Assembly: GCA_050950345.1 (NCBI GenBank)
Contig: JBMNHK010000002.1
Location: forward strand, 186,001 to 250,000
From: Pelotomaculum_C sp050950345
Lineage (GTDB): Bacteria > Bacillota > Desulfotomaculia > Desulfotomaculales > Pelotomaculaceae
Length of the DNA stretch: 64,000 nucleotides
Direction: 5' to 3'
In this document: positions 16,624-25,181 of the stretch, piece after piece
How the letters are laid out: each line of letters starts with the position of its first letter
Numbering within the stretch: the first letter of the stretch is position 1
Program-made: the position numbers and the translations under genes
The notes under the pieces: model-generated
Databases searched by the model: none
Seen by the model: the letters and a program-made list of their open reading frames with translations, nothing else
What the model was told of the DNA's origin: nothing

Positions 16624-16668
16624 TGGGAAAAGCGGCTAGGCTCAGCAGCTATTGTGCTGAGCTCTAGC
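16624..16668 (-). terminator. Terminator of the GNAT gene
   Basis: On the minus strand GGCTAG.GCTCAGCA-type arms (16655-16668 and 16634-16647) form a long stem that overlaps the stop codon, followed by CTTTT. Confidence 0.65.
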
Positions 16669-16951
16669 CTTTTGCTGCAACATCATCAAATTCATCAGTT
16701 TTATTAAATAAAGCAATGACATAGGAGCAGAAGGGAACTATCTTTTTCTGCTCTTTCCTGGCCATGTCGGCCACGTGTTGCACCAACTGCCGGGCAATGT
16801 TTTGTCCCCTTAGTTCTTCGGCTACATAAGTACTCTGGATGACGATGGTGTTCGGGTAGTTGTCGACAAACTTGATCACAGCCAGGGGTTCCTCCTCACT
16901 CTCACCCGCATAGAAGCACGAACTGCCTTTTTTAATATCCAAATGCGCCAC
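16664..16951 (-). CDS. Small GNAT-like N-acetyltransferase (YjdJ type)
   Basis: This 95-aa protein matches the single-domain GNAT family typified by YjdJ. TYVAEELRGQNIARQLV (about 41-57) is the acetyl-CoA-binding segment (R/QxxGxA-like), followed by KKIVPFCSYV, the conserved strand of this subfamily. It starts with GTG behind an AAGGTAAG site. These small enzymes acetylate unknown small-molecule or protein amines. It stands alone, convergent to the MerR-like operon and divergent from the asparaginase gene. Confidence 0.75.
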   Translation of the reverse strand: MAHLDIKKGSSCFYAGESEEEPLAVIKFVDNYPNTIVIQSTYVAEELRGQNIARQLVQHVADMARKEQKKIVPFCSYVIALFNKTDEFDDVAAKG

Positions 16952-17097
16952 CTTACCTTATGCTTTGATAAACTTATTGTAATCGCAAAGCTAACTCACC
17001 GCAATCTCTATATTCAATACACCTGTTGTTCCGGCCCACACGGAATTTTTATCTGCATAGCAGTATATTAACCAAACCAAATGCTCACAATAAAGGC

Positions 17098-18009
17098 ATG
17101 AATATTATTGCCGTACATGGTGGCCTTGATACCAGCCGCGAAGGGCCGTTTATGGAAGTTCTTGAACAGGCAGCCCTGGCTGGGGCCGGCTTATTACCGG
17201 AAGGGCGTGTTCCGGCGGTGGAAGCAGCCCTCAATGTTCTGGAGGATTCCCCCCGTTTTAACTGCGGTTTTGGAGCTGTACTCAATATGGACGGGCAAGT
17301 GGAGTTGGATGCCTCGATCAGTGATGGCGCAACCAATCGTTTTGCTGCCGTAGCTGCTATATATGATGTTCGCCATCCTGTCTCAGTTGCCCGCAGGCTG
17401 ATGGAAGAGACCAATCAGGTGATCCTGGCCGGGGAAGGAGCGGTGAAGTTTGCTCGCAAGCATGGTTTTCCCGGGGAAAACTGTATTGCGGAAACACAGC
17501 TTGCGGCCTGGCGGGAAGCCAAAGCCAGCCTGGCCCGGGGTGAGAAGCCGGCGCAAAATTTGTTCACCGGGTTGGTCTCTTACGCTGACACAGTGGGTTG
17601 TGTGGTGTGGGATGGCCATGGCCTTACGGCCGCTTCATCTACGGGAGGCTGTTCCTTGAAGCTGCCGGGCCGGGTAGGTGATACTCCTTCATTAGGCGGG
17701 GGAGTATATGCTACCGGCCACAGCGCTGTTGTCTGTACAGGTGTAGGAGAAGCCTTTATCGAAACCCTGACCGCAAAGTTTGTAGATGAACAGATCACCG
17801 GCGGAGCCCACCCGCAGCAGGCAGTAGAAAAGGCCTTGCAGCGGCTGGCCCGGTTAAAAAAGGCTCAAGGCGGCATCCTGGCCATCGATTACCGGGGCAG
17901 GCTGGGCGCCGTCTTTAATGCCGGACAGTTTCCTGTGGTAGTAGCAGAGGATGGCCGCATCCTCCAGGATTTTAAGCCAGTTAATATAAACAGGCCCAAT
18001 GCCCACTGA
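17098..18009 (+). CDS. Isoaspartyl peptidase/L-asparaginase (Ntn-hydrolase)
   Basis: This 303-aa protein belongs to the plant-type asparaginase family, which self-cleaves to expose an N-terminal threonine nucleophile. The start is placed at the ATG giving MNIIAVHGG, the conserved N-terminus; upstream codons add an unrelated 24-residue tail and the ribosome site is weak. The cleavage site is ADTVGCV, making T165 the nucleophile, followed by STGG, KLPGRVGD and GGGVYA substrate motifs. It would hydrolyse L-asparagine or beta-aspartyl dipeptides in the cytoplasm. A terminator follows 166 bases downstream. Confidence 0.85.
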   Translation: MNIIAVHGGLDTSREGPFMEVLEQAALAGAGLLPEGRVPAVEAALNVLEDSPRFNCGFGAVLNMDGQVELDASISDGATNRFAAVAAIYDVRHPVSVARRLMEETNQVILAGEGAVKFARKHGFPGENCIAETQLAAWREAKASLARGEKPAQNLFTGLVSYADTVGCVVWDGHGLTAASSTGGCSLKLPGRVGDTPSLGGGVYATGHSAVVCTGVGEAFIETLTAKFVDEQITGGAHPQQAVEKALQRLARLKKAQGGILAIDYRGRLGAVFNAGQFPVVVAEDGRILQDFKPVNINRPNAH

Positions 18010-18129
18010 AAATCAAAAGGCATCTTTAAAGCTTATTTTATCCAAACAACTTCGAAACAAAGGAGCGGCACAGAGTCAGACGAAGAGGTGCTGCTTTCCT
18101 GCATATGCCTTTCTGCCCGGACGGAAGAT

Positions 18130-18168
18130 CAATATTCGAAGAGCAATATTCATGGAAGGGCAATATTC
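18130..18168. repeat. Three CAATATTC repeats
   Basis: CAATATTC occurs at 18130, 18144 and 18161. The last two lie inside a longer direct repeat, GAAG(A/G)GCAATATTCA. They precede the terminator of the asparaginase gene. The rest of 18010-18440 has no convincing gene. Confidence 0.6.
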
Positions 18169-18174
18169 AATGAT

Positions 18175-18210
18175 ACCCCTGTTGTGGCTGCAGGGGTCTG
18201 TTTATTTTTA
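18175..18210 (+). terminator. Terminator after the asparaginase gene
   Basis: ACCCCTG (18175-18181) pairs with CAGGGGT (18191-18197), followed by CTGTTTATTTTTA. Confidence 0.7.
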
Positions 18211-18323
18211 TCGTATATTTTATACAAAAACGTCCGGCAAAGCTTGTTTGCGAAGGATGTTTTATCCGGAGGCAGCCTGGGCAGGCTATTAAAATCCTGG
18301 TATTGATTTTGCGGTAGCAGGTA

Positions 18324-18352
18324 TTGACAGTCTGAAACGCCTGGCTTATACT
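18324..18352 (+). promoter_or_regulatory. htpG: Sigma-A promoter of htpG
   Basis: TTGACA (18324-18329), 17 bases, TATACT (18347-18352). I saw no CIRCE (HrcA) or CtsR-like operator near it. Confidence 0.85.
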
Positions 18353-18456
18353 ATGGTCAGTAATAGTCAATAAATTTCGGCTCGCCAACCTTTAACGGCG
18401 GGGGTTTAAGCTCTCGCCTTTCTTATAGCCTATATTACAGATGGAGGATGATTGAA

Positions 18457-20337
18457 TTGAGTGCTGAAGAACCAACTAAAACCCTTCAGACAAGGGAGTT
18501 TCAAACTGAGATCAAGCAGCTGCTGGATATTGTCATTAACTCCCTTTATACTGAACGGGAGATCTTTTTGCGGGAACTGATTTCCAACGCCGCCGATGCC
18601 CTGGAGAAGTACCGCTATCACAGTCTCACCAGTAAGGACAACCAGGATGAGGATCTGCCGCTGGAGATTTCTATTGAAGTGGATGATAAAGAACATACCC
18701 TCACCATCAGTGACACAGGCATCGGCATGACCGAGCAAGAGGTTGTTGATAATATCGGCACCATTGCTCATTCCGGCTCCAAGAGTTTTATTCAGCAGCT
18801 GGCCGCTTCTGAGCAAAAGGATCTGAACCTTATTGGACAATTTGGCGTTGGTTTTTATTCTGCCTTTATGGTGGCCAAAAAAGTCCGGCTGCTTACACGC
18901 TCTTACTTGCCTGAGGCAGCAGGCTGCGAGTGGGTCTCCGAAGGACTGGGCAGCTATGAGCTGGGTCCGGCCGAGGGCTTATCCAGGGGCACTAAATTGA
19001 TCCTGGAGCTCAAAGACGATGCCCACGAATTCAACAATGCTCAAAGAATAAAAAGGATTATCAGGCAGTACTCCAATTTTGTGTCCTTCCCCATTAAAGT
19101 TAACGGTGAGCAGGTCAACACGGTACAGGCTATCTGGACCAGAAACAAGAACGAAGTCACCGAAGAGGAATATAACGATTTTTACAAATTCGTGTCAGGC
19201 GCCTATGATGAGCCAATGTACCGCCTGCATTTTACCATAGATGCTCCTCTGGCGATTAATGCTTTGCTATATGTCCCCAAGCAAAATATGGAGCGTTTCG
19301 GTTTCGGCCGCATGGAACCCGGTGTGAGTATCTATAGTCGCAAGATTCTAATTCGGCAGCATGACGAGGATATATTGCCAGGCTGGCTGCGCTTTGTTAA
19401 AGGGATAGTGGACAGCGAGGATCTGCCTCTTAATATATCCAGGGAGACCACCCAGGACAGGGCTTTGATGAACAAGCTGCGCCGGGTGATCACCGGCCGG
19501 TTTTTAAAGTTTCTTCTGGAGCAAGCGGAAAAAGATCACGACAAATACCTGGAATTCTGGAAGACTTTCGGTGTCTTTCTCAAGGAAGGTTTAGCCACGG
19601 ATTTTACCGATCGGGATGATTTATCAAAGCTGCTGCGTTTTGAATCTTCCAAATCAGAGCCCGGCAAGATGGTTTCGCTGCCGGAATATGTAGACAGGAT
19701 GAAGCCAGGCCAGGAAGTAATTTACTTTATCTTTGGCCCCACAAGAGCTGCCATTGAAGCAGGCCCTTATCTGGAAGCTTTTCGTGCGGCTGATATTGAG
19801 GTGCTGTATACCCACGAACCGGTGGATGATTTTGCTTTGAGCAACCTGGGGCAGTATGAGGGTAAAAACCTGGTTTCTGCTGATCAAGCTGAGCTGGATA
19901 TACCGGCTCCCCCGCCTCAAGAGGGCAAGGAGTCCCTGGAATTTGCTCAGATCCAGGAATTAACCGCCTGGTTTAAAGAAGTATTGGGAGAACGGGTCAG
20001 CGAAGTAAGGGAGTCAAGCCGCCTGGTGGATAGTCCTGCTATTATCCTGGATCTCGACGGGATAATGACCGGCAGTATGCAGCGGTTTATGATGGCGATG
20101 AGTGAGGAAATGGGTGAGATGGCGCCTGTAGGCAGAAAAGTTTTAGAAGTTAATCCCAGCCACCCATTGATTAAACGTTTGCTGAGCTTGCGTCAGGAAG
20201 ACGAAGTGCTGGCCGGGCTGGTAGCTGAACAGATCTTGGATAACGCCCTTATTGCTTCCGGCGCAGTAGATGACCCGCGCTTAATGGTGGACCGGATCTA
20301 TCGTATTATGGAACAAGCATTGGACAAAAAAAGTTAA
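18457..20337 (+). CDS. htpG: Hsp90-family chaperone HtpG
   Basis: This 626-aa protein is full-length HtpG, an ATP-dependent homodimeric chaperone of the cytoplasm. GHKL ATP-site motifs are clear: ELISNAADALEK, DTGIGMT, IAHSGSKSF and QFGVGFYSAFMVA. The middle domain has LPLNISRET and the C-terminal dimer domain ends normally. TTG at 18457 is chosen because GGAGG lies 9 bases upstream; the ATG at 18448 directly abuts that site. A strong promoter and a long hairpin terminator bracket it as a single-gene unit. Confidence 0.95.
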   Translation: MSAEEPTKTLQTREFQTEIKQLLDIVINSLYTEREIFLRELISNAADALEKYRYHSLTSKDNQDEDLPLEISIEVDDKEHTLTISDTGIGMTEQEVVDNIGTIAHSGSKSFIQQLAASEQKDLNLIGQFGVGFYSAFMVAKKVRLLTRSYLPEAAGCEWVSEGLGSYELGPAEGLSRGTKLILELKDDAHEFNNAQRIKRIIRQYSNFVSFPIKVNGEQVNTVQAIWTRNKNEVTEEEYNDFYKFVSGAYDEPMYRLHFTIDAPLAINALLYVPKQNMERFGFGRMEPGVSIYSRKILIRQHDEDILPGWLRFVKGIVDSEDLPLNISRETTQDRALMNKLRRVITGRFLKFLLEQAEKDHDKYLEFWKTFGVFLKEGLATDFTDRDDLSKLLRFESSKSEPGKMVSLPEYVDRMKPGQEVIYFIFGPTRAAIEAGPYLEAFRAADIEVLYTHEPVDDFALSNLGQYEGKNLVSADQAELDIPAPPPQEGKESLEFAQIQELTAWFKEVLGERVSEVRESSRLVDSPAIILDLDGIMTGSMQRFMMAMSEEMGEMAPVGRKVLEVNPSHPLIKRLLSLRQEDEVLAGLVAEQILDNALIASGAVDDPRLMVDRIYRIMEQALDKKS

Positions 20338-20358
20338 ACTTGCTTTAACCATGCAGAG

Positions 20359-20410
20359 GGAGTGTTGCAAAACTACTTTTTCAAGTAGTGAGCGACGCTC
20401 CTTTCTTTTT
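20359..20410 (+). terminator. Terminator of htpG (hairpin A)
   Basis: GGAGTGTTGC (20359-20368) pairs with GCGACGCTCC (20392-20401) around an inner ACTACTT/AAGTAGT stem, then TTTCTTTTT. It resembles a second hairpin in opposite orientation at 20486-20538. Confidence 0.75.
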
Positions 20411-20485
20411 ATAAAATTAAAATCAGCCATTAAATCCGGTAATAATTTAGTTATTGGAACGCGCATCTGTATTTTTTATAAAAAG

Positions 20486-20538
20486 GGCGGTTCACTCGAA
20501 CTTTTTAGTTCGTTGTGCAACAGCCTTTTTTTGTTGCT
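20486..20538. repeat. Hairpin B, inverted relative of the htpG terminator
   Basis: The hairpin has an inner CGAAC/GTTCG stem and GGGCGGTT against AACAGCC at its base, followed by seven Ts on the plus strand. Read on the minus strand it matches hairpin A in its GTGTTGCA..AAC and TTTTTATAAAA parts. Confidence 0.55.
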
Positions 20539-20624
20539 GATTTTCAAAAAAGCAGGTTTACTTAATTGATTAAATGACAATAATAGTAATACGTTTAAAT
20601 ATTTAGTTGAAAGGAGTTTGGGTA

Positions 20625-20894
20625 ATGAACATCACTTTAGCGGAATACTTTGATGGAGTGCAGCATCGTCTGCCGGCAGAAGCGGAAAGGGTTATCAGAG
20701 CTCTTTATGATGAAGGGCCCATGAACAAAGAGGAGCTTTCACTTACTTCCAGAGTAAAGAGGGCTGTTCTTGATCACATAGTAATACAACTATACGCCCT
20801 TGGCTTAGTAGATGTAGTCACGGAAGGCAAGAGCAAGATGTGCAGTTTGACCAGGTTAGGACATGAGTTCTTGGTTACAAGGAATGCCGGATAA
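20625..20894 (+). CDS. Small winged-helix-like protein
   Basis: This 89-aa protein has the helical spacing of a winged-helix DNA-binding domain: an alanine/leucine-rich first helix, a recognition-like helix around ELSLTSRVKRAVLDHIV, and a beta-wing VDVVTEGKSKMCSLT. The ATG at 20625 follows AAAGGAG by 9 bases; a longer TTG frame overlaps that site. No effector domain is present. A terminator overlaps its stop codon, so it is monocistronic. Regulation of an unknown target is an inference. Confidence 0.6.
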   Translation: MNITLAEYFDGVQHRLPAEAERVIRALYDEGPMNKEELSLTSRVKRAVLDHIVIQLYALGLVDVVTEGKSKMCSLTRLGHEFLVTRNAG

Positions 20895-20909
20895 GGTATT
20901 CCTTTTTTT
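20881..20909 (+). terminator. Terminator overlapping the stop of the winged-helix gene
   Basis: GGAATGCC (20881-20888) pairs with GGTATTCC (20895-20902), followed by seven Ts. Confidence 0.8.
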
Positions 20910-20926
20910 ATATTTTACTAAAGATA

Positions 20927-20955
20927 TTGGTTTTTTCCATATATTGATATATAAT
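20927..20955 (+). promoter_or_regulatory. mscL: Probable mscL promoter
   Basis: TTGGTT (20927-20932), 17 bases, TATAAT (20950-20955). Confidence 0.5.
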
Positions 20956-21022
20956 TACACCAGGCAAGGCGGATGACCATGGAAATCAGTGTTAAGGGAA
21001 GAATAATAGATAGGGTGATTAT

Positions 21023-21460
21023 ATGATCAATGAATTCAAGGAGTTCATTAGGCGCGGCAATGTCCTGGATCTGGCTGTCGGGATCATCATCGGTACGGCT
21101 TTTGGCAAAATCGTTACCTCCTTAGTCAACGATATTGTTATGCCACCTGTCGGACTACTATTAGGTAAAGTTGATTTCTCCAATCTCTATATTAACTTGT
21201 CAGATCAAACTTATGCCACTCTTGCTGAGGCGAAAGAGGCCGGGGCAGCCACCATCAACTATGGTGTATTTATCAACACAGTGCTGGATTTTTTGATCGT
21301 GGCATTCGCCATTTTCCTGGTTATAAAGCAAGTTAATCGTTTTAGAGCTGTGGAAGCCGCAGAGGAGCCTACAACAAAAGAATGCCCTTACTGCTTGATG
21401 GAGATTCCCCTGCTGGCGATCAAGTGTCCCCACTGTACGGCAGAACTTAACAGAGACTAA
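21023..21460 (+). CDS. mscL: Large-conductance mechanosensitive channel with C-terminal zinc ribbon
   Basis: This 145-aa MscL has the amphipathic start EFKEFIRRGNVLDLAVGIIIG, the first pore helix, a periplasmic loop and a second helix (about 80-103). It releases solutes under hypo-osmotic shock. After residue 115 the usual cytoplasmic helix bundle is followed by CPYC...CPHC, a zinc-ribbon pair seen in some Gram-positive MscL proteins. The gene is followed after 52 bases by the GGDEF-EAL pseudogene on the same strand. Confidence 0.93.
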   Translation: MINEFKEFIRRGNVLDLAVGIIIGTAFGKIVTSLVNDIVMPPVGLLLGKVDFSNLYINLSDQTYATLAEAKEAGAATINYGVFINTVLDFLIVAFAIFLVIKQVNRFRAVEAAEEPTTKECPYCLMEIPLLAIKCPHCTAELNRD

Positions 21461-21512
21461 TTATCCTGGATTTTTTATCAGAGCAAATCGTAAGAAATCA
21501 GGTGACCATTTA

Positions 21513-23547
21513 ATGAGTATGCGCAGCACAACCATAATACACGGTGGCCTGTTTATTTTATTGCTCATAATGCTTTATACAGTCACAAGATATACCTTGT
21601 GGACAGGTCTCTCTGGATTGGATAAGTATGTCTATGGTACGATCCTCTTACTCGGATTAATTATTGGTTCTATAACCTTACGCTCCCTGGAGAAATTAGA
21701 GCTGGGCCAGTTGTCCTCAATTAATGACGACCTGGCTGCTATTAGCTCCCGCAAGAACTTCTCTTCCCGCATTGCCGTAACAGGCAACGGGGCTCTGGCC
21801 GATCTCGGACGTGAGGTTAACAAAATGCTGGCATCCCTGGAACAGGCAAATAAGGAGCTCAATGAAGATAAGGAGAGATACCGCAGTTTAATAGAAAACA
21901 GCTATGATCTGATCAGTGAGATCGATAGCCAGGGCAACGTAATTTATGTCAGCCCAAATTGCAGCCAGTTGATAAAATACAGGCCGGAAGACATTATCGG
22001 CAGAGTCGTGGCTGATTTTATCCATATAGAAGATCGCCAGGCGATGATTGTTATGCTGCAGAAGATCCTGGATGATGAAGAGGGCAGGGATTTAGTCTGT
22101 CGAGTAGTTAGTAAGGATGGTGATACCTGCTGGCTGGAGAGCACCGGGAAGGTCTATCGCACGGCCACGGGTGAAGTCAGGGCGGTGCTTATCTCCCGCA
22201 ATATATCTGATAGAATGCGTATTGATGAGCGGATCAGGCATCAGGCTTTCTATGACCTGCTTACAGGATTGCCCAACCGCATGCTGTTTAACGATCGCAT
22301 GACCATGGCCATTGCCCACGCCAAACGCAATCAGCAGAACCTGGCTGTTTTTTACCTGGATCTTGACCGGTTCAAGATTATTAACGACACACTGGGGCAT
22401 GATTTGGGCGATCAGTTGCTAAGAAAAGTTGCTGAACGGTTGACGTCATGCGTCCGTGCTGAAGACACCATAGCCAGAATGGGCGGGGACGAGTTCACCC
22501 TGTTGTTGACATCAATAGACGCGAAAGGTTCCAGCGTGGTTGCTCAAAAAATACTCACTGCCATCAGTCAACCCTTCAATTTAGAGGTTTATGATCTTTA
22601 TATTACTGTCAGTATCGGTATTGCAATCTATCCCAATGATGGTTTAAAATCCGAGACCTTGCTGAAAAATGCTGATGTAGCCATGTATCATGCCAAGACA
22701 GCGGGCAAAAACAGATATGAGTTCTATGAGCCTTTGATGAATGATAAGGCTTTAGCAAGGATGCTTAGAGAGAATAGCCTGCGCCGCGCTTTGAACGAGC
22801 ACGAATTAGTGCTGCACTACCAGCCTAAAGTAAATGTTGCAACAAAATCAATCGTAGGGATGGAAGCGTTAGTGCGCTGGCAGCACCCGGAACTGGGCCT
22901 GCTTTACCCTGACCAGTTCATCCCCCTGGCCGAGTATACCGGTTTAATCGTGCCGATTGGTGAGTGGATTTTGCGGACTGCCTGCGCTCAATGCAAAAAA
23001 TGGCAGGATGAGGGACTTACCCCCTTAAGGGTAGCGGTAAACCTTTCTTACCATCAGTTTCAAATGCAAAACCTGGTAGAGTGCGTGTCCCGGGTTTTGC
23101 GGGAAACGGGTTTAGAGCCCCGCTGGCTGGAGTTGGAGATCAGTGAGGGACTGGCCATGAAAAATGTGGAGGATGTCTTCAGTATTTTAATGCAACTGAA
23201 GGAAATGGGGGTTACCATAACCACTGACGATTTTGGATCTATATTTTTCTTTTGCCGGTCTAAAATATTTTCCGGTCCACAATTTGAAGATTAACAGATC
23301 CTTCGTTAAAGATATCGGTACCAACCGCAACAACGAGGCCATTGCCGCAACGGTTTTATTTCTGGGTGAAAGCATGGACTTGGGCGTTATCGCCGAGGGT
23401 GTGGAGAATCAAGATCAGCTGGACTTTCTAATGCAGCACAACTGCAGCATGATGCAGGGCTACATTTTTGGCCGGCCGATGGAACCGGAAGATTTTAAAA
23501 AGTTGTTACTGGGAGAATATGAGTTGTCAGAGCAGGAGATAGGTTAG
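21513..23547 (+). pseudogene. Membrane PAS-GGDEF-EAL protein, frameshifted in the EAL domain
   Basis: The first frame (21513-23294) encodes two membrane helices, a HAMP-like linker, a PAS domain, an intact GGDEF domain with ARMGGDEF, and an EAL domain with MEALVRW. The signature that should read DDFG(T/S)GYSSL breaks at about 23237-23244. The last 90 residues continue in another frame (LKYFPVHNLKINRSF...VIAEGVE) to 23547. Inserting two bases after GGATCT would restore the expected length, so a 2-base deletion is the simplest explanation. If real, c-di-GMP synthesis could survive while phosphodiesterase activity is lost; a sequencing error is the alternative. Start has an AGGTGA site. Confidence 0.85.
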
Positions 23548-23577
23548 GGATGGCTGCCGGGCCGTCCTTAATTATTT
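23548..23577 (+). terminator. Possible terminator after the GGDEF-EAL gene
   Basis: GGATGGC (23548-23554) pairs with GCCGTCC (23561-23567), followed by TTAATTATTT. The gap to hisD also holds a weak promoter (TTGCAT 23716, TAAAGT 23739). Confidence 0.5.
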
Positions 23578-23785
23578 AAGGGGCAGAAAGAACGACAATC
23601 AACACTGTAAATTTTAGCATAGATTTTAGCGTTGTTTGGCTAGAAAATTTTTCCTTAAGAATATCTGTGCTGAAAAAAGGATTTTTTTATTTATTGTCGA
23701 AAACCTATCCTCGGATTGCATACACTTGTTTAATATGTTAAAGTATTAATTATTTCACTAGATAGCAAAGGCGGGGTTATCGGGC

Positions 23786-23822
23786 GGCAGGCTCCAATCC
23801 TCAGGAGTTTGCTCGTTTTTTT
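23786..23822 (+). terminator. Intrinsic terminator or attenuator ahead of the HisD-like operon
   Basis: GGCAGGCTCC (23786-23795) pairs over 10 positions, including G-U pairs, with GGAGTTTGCT (23804-23813), then TTTTTTT (23816-23822). It lies 33 bases before the HisD-like start and about 220 bases beyond the previous gene. Confidence 0.7.
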
Positions 23823-23855
23823 GTAAAAATAATTTATCAGGCAAAGGAGTATGTC

Positions 23856-25163
23856 ATGTATATTCAGGTATATGAGCTCAAAAAAATGGCTGCCGAGGAT
23901 TATCAAAGGATTATGAAGCGGAGCGAGGTGGAAACTGAATCCATCCTCGATGATGTGGCCAAAGTCATTGAACAGGTCAAGACAAGAGGCGATGATGCGC
24001 TGGTAGATTACACCAGAGAATTTGAAGGTATAACGATTACCAAAGACCGGATTAGGGTTTCAGCTGAGGAAATCAAAGCAGCCTATGATAAGGTTGATGA
24101 GGAAACAGTAGCTGCCATCAAAACCCTGGCGGACAATGTTAAGCGGTTTCACGCGGCCCAATTGCCCAATAAGATGTGGTCCACGGAGCTATCACCCGGT
24201 TTGGTAGCCGGTCAGGTGATCATCCCCCTGGAAAAGGTCGGGTGTTATGTCCCCGGCGGCAGGGGCTGGTTCCCATCGGCGGTGATGATGTCCGTTTTGC
24301 CGGCTAAAGTTGCGGGAGTGCCTAGGGTAATAGTCTGCACCCCGGCAGCCCCGGATGGCTCGGTGCCTCCAGGCACTCTGGTCGCCTGTGATGTATGCGG
24401 TGCTGATGAAGTATACATGGTAGGCGGCAGTCAGGCTATTGCAGCCATGACTTATGGAACCGAGAGTGTCCTTAAAGTAGACAAAATCGTAGGGCCGGGG
24501 AGCAAATGGGTGTTGGCAGCCTTTAAGCTGCTTAACGGTCAGGTGGAAATCGGCACTCATGCCGGACCTGGCGAAGGGCTGATTATCGCTGATGAGTCGG
24601 CTGATCCGGAGTTTGCCGCCGCAGATCTTTGCATTCAGGCAGAGCACGGTTTGGACTCCGCCGGAGTGCTGGTAACCCATGTTAAAGATCTGGCTTATGA
24701 AGTACAGCAGCGTATTGGACGCCACATTGAAAGGCTCAATGACTACCGTAAAAACTTTGTTGTGGAATCCTTAAGAAAATATGGCGCCATTATCATTACC
24801 GGCTCTCTCGAGGAATCCATTGCCTATGCCAATGAGTATGCGGTGGAACACCTGGAGATTATGACCAGGGAACCCATTTTGGATATGCAGAAGATCAAAA
24901 ATGCCGGCGGCATGTATCTGGGGCATTACACCCCCCTTAGCACTGGTTGCTTTGGCTCCGGACCAAACCATGTTCTGCCCACGGGGCGGCGTGCGGTGGT
25001 TGCCGGTGGCCTTAAGACAGCTGATTTTTACAAAGCCGTCACTTTTGAGTATTTCTCCAAAGAGGGTCTGGCCAATCTAAAAGATGCTATGGTTAAGCTG
25101 GCTGAATACGAAGGTTTTCCCGCCCACGGCAACGCTATTCTTGAGCGGTTTGCCAGAGACTAA
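23856..25163 (+). CDS. Histidinol dehydrogenase paralogue, probably a catabolic alcohol dehydrogenase
   Basis: This 435-aa protein has the HisD fold and motifs: YVPGGRG.FPSAVMM (131-145), VGGSQAIAAMTYGTE, QAEHGLDS (261-268), EHLEIMT (331-337) and SGPNHVLPTG (368-377). Compared with the E. coli zinc ligands Q259, H262, D360 and H419, it keeps Q261, H264 and H424 but has C365 in place of the aspartate. AGPSE is changed to AGPGE. No his genes are present; it opens an operon with a zinc dehydrogenase and a ribose-type ABC importer. HisD relatives such as HpsN oxidise other alcohols (dihydroxypropanesulfonate), so a catabolic NAD-dependent polyol oxidation is likely. Start has AAAGGAG. Confidence 0.8.
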   Translation: MYIQVYELKKMAAEDYQRIMKRSEVETESILDDVAKVIEQVKTRGDDALVDYTREFEGITITKDRIRVSAEEIKAAYDKVDEETVAAIKTLADNVKRFHAAQLPNKMWSTELSPGLVAGQVIIPLEKVGCYVPGGRGWFPSAVMMSVLPAKVAGVPRVIVCTPAAPDGSVPPGTLVACDVCGADEVYMVGGSQAIAAMTYGTESVLKVDKIVGPGSKWVLAAFKLLNGQVEIGTHAGPGEGLIIADESADPEFAAADLCIQAEHGLDSAGVLVTHVKDLAYEVQQRIGRHIERLNDYRKNFVVESLRKYGAIIITGSLEESIAYANEYAVEHLEIMTREPILDMQKIKNAGGMYLGHYTPLSTGCFGSGPNHVLPTGRRAVVAGGLKTADFYKAVTFEYFSKEGLANLKDAMVKLAEYEGFPAHGNAILERFARD

Positions 25164-25181
25164 TTGAAGGCAGGTGTATTC

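Noticed and set aside
23761..23822. Possible c-di-GMP (GEMM-I) or fluoride riboswitch before the HisD-like gene.
   Set aside because: Only a short CGGGGTTA word recalls GEMM; the rest of the conserved core is absent. I kept only the terminator hairpin.
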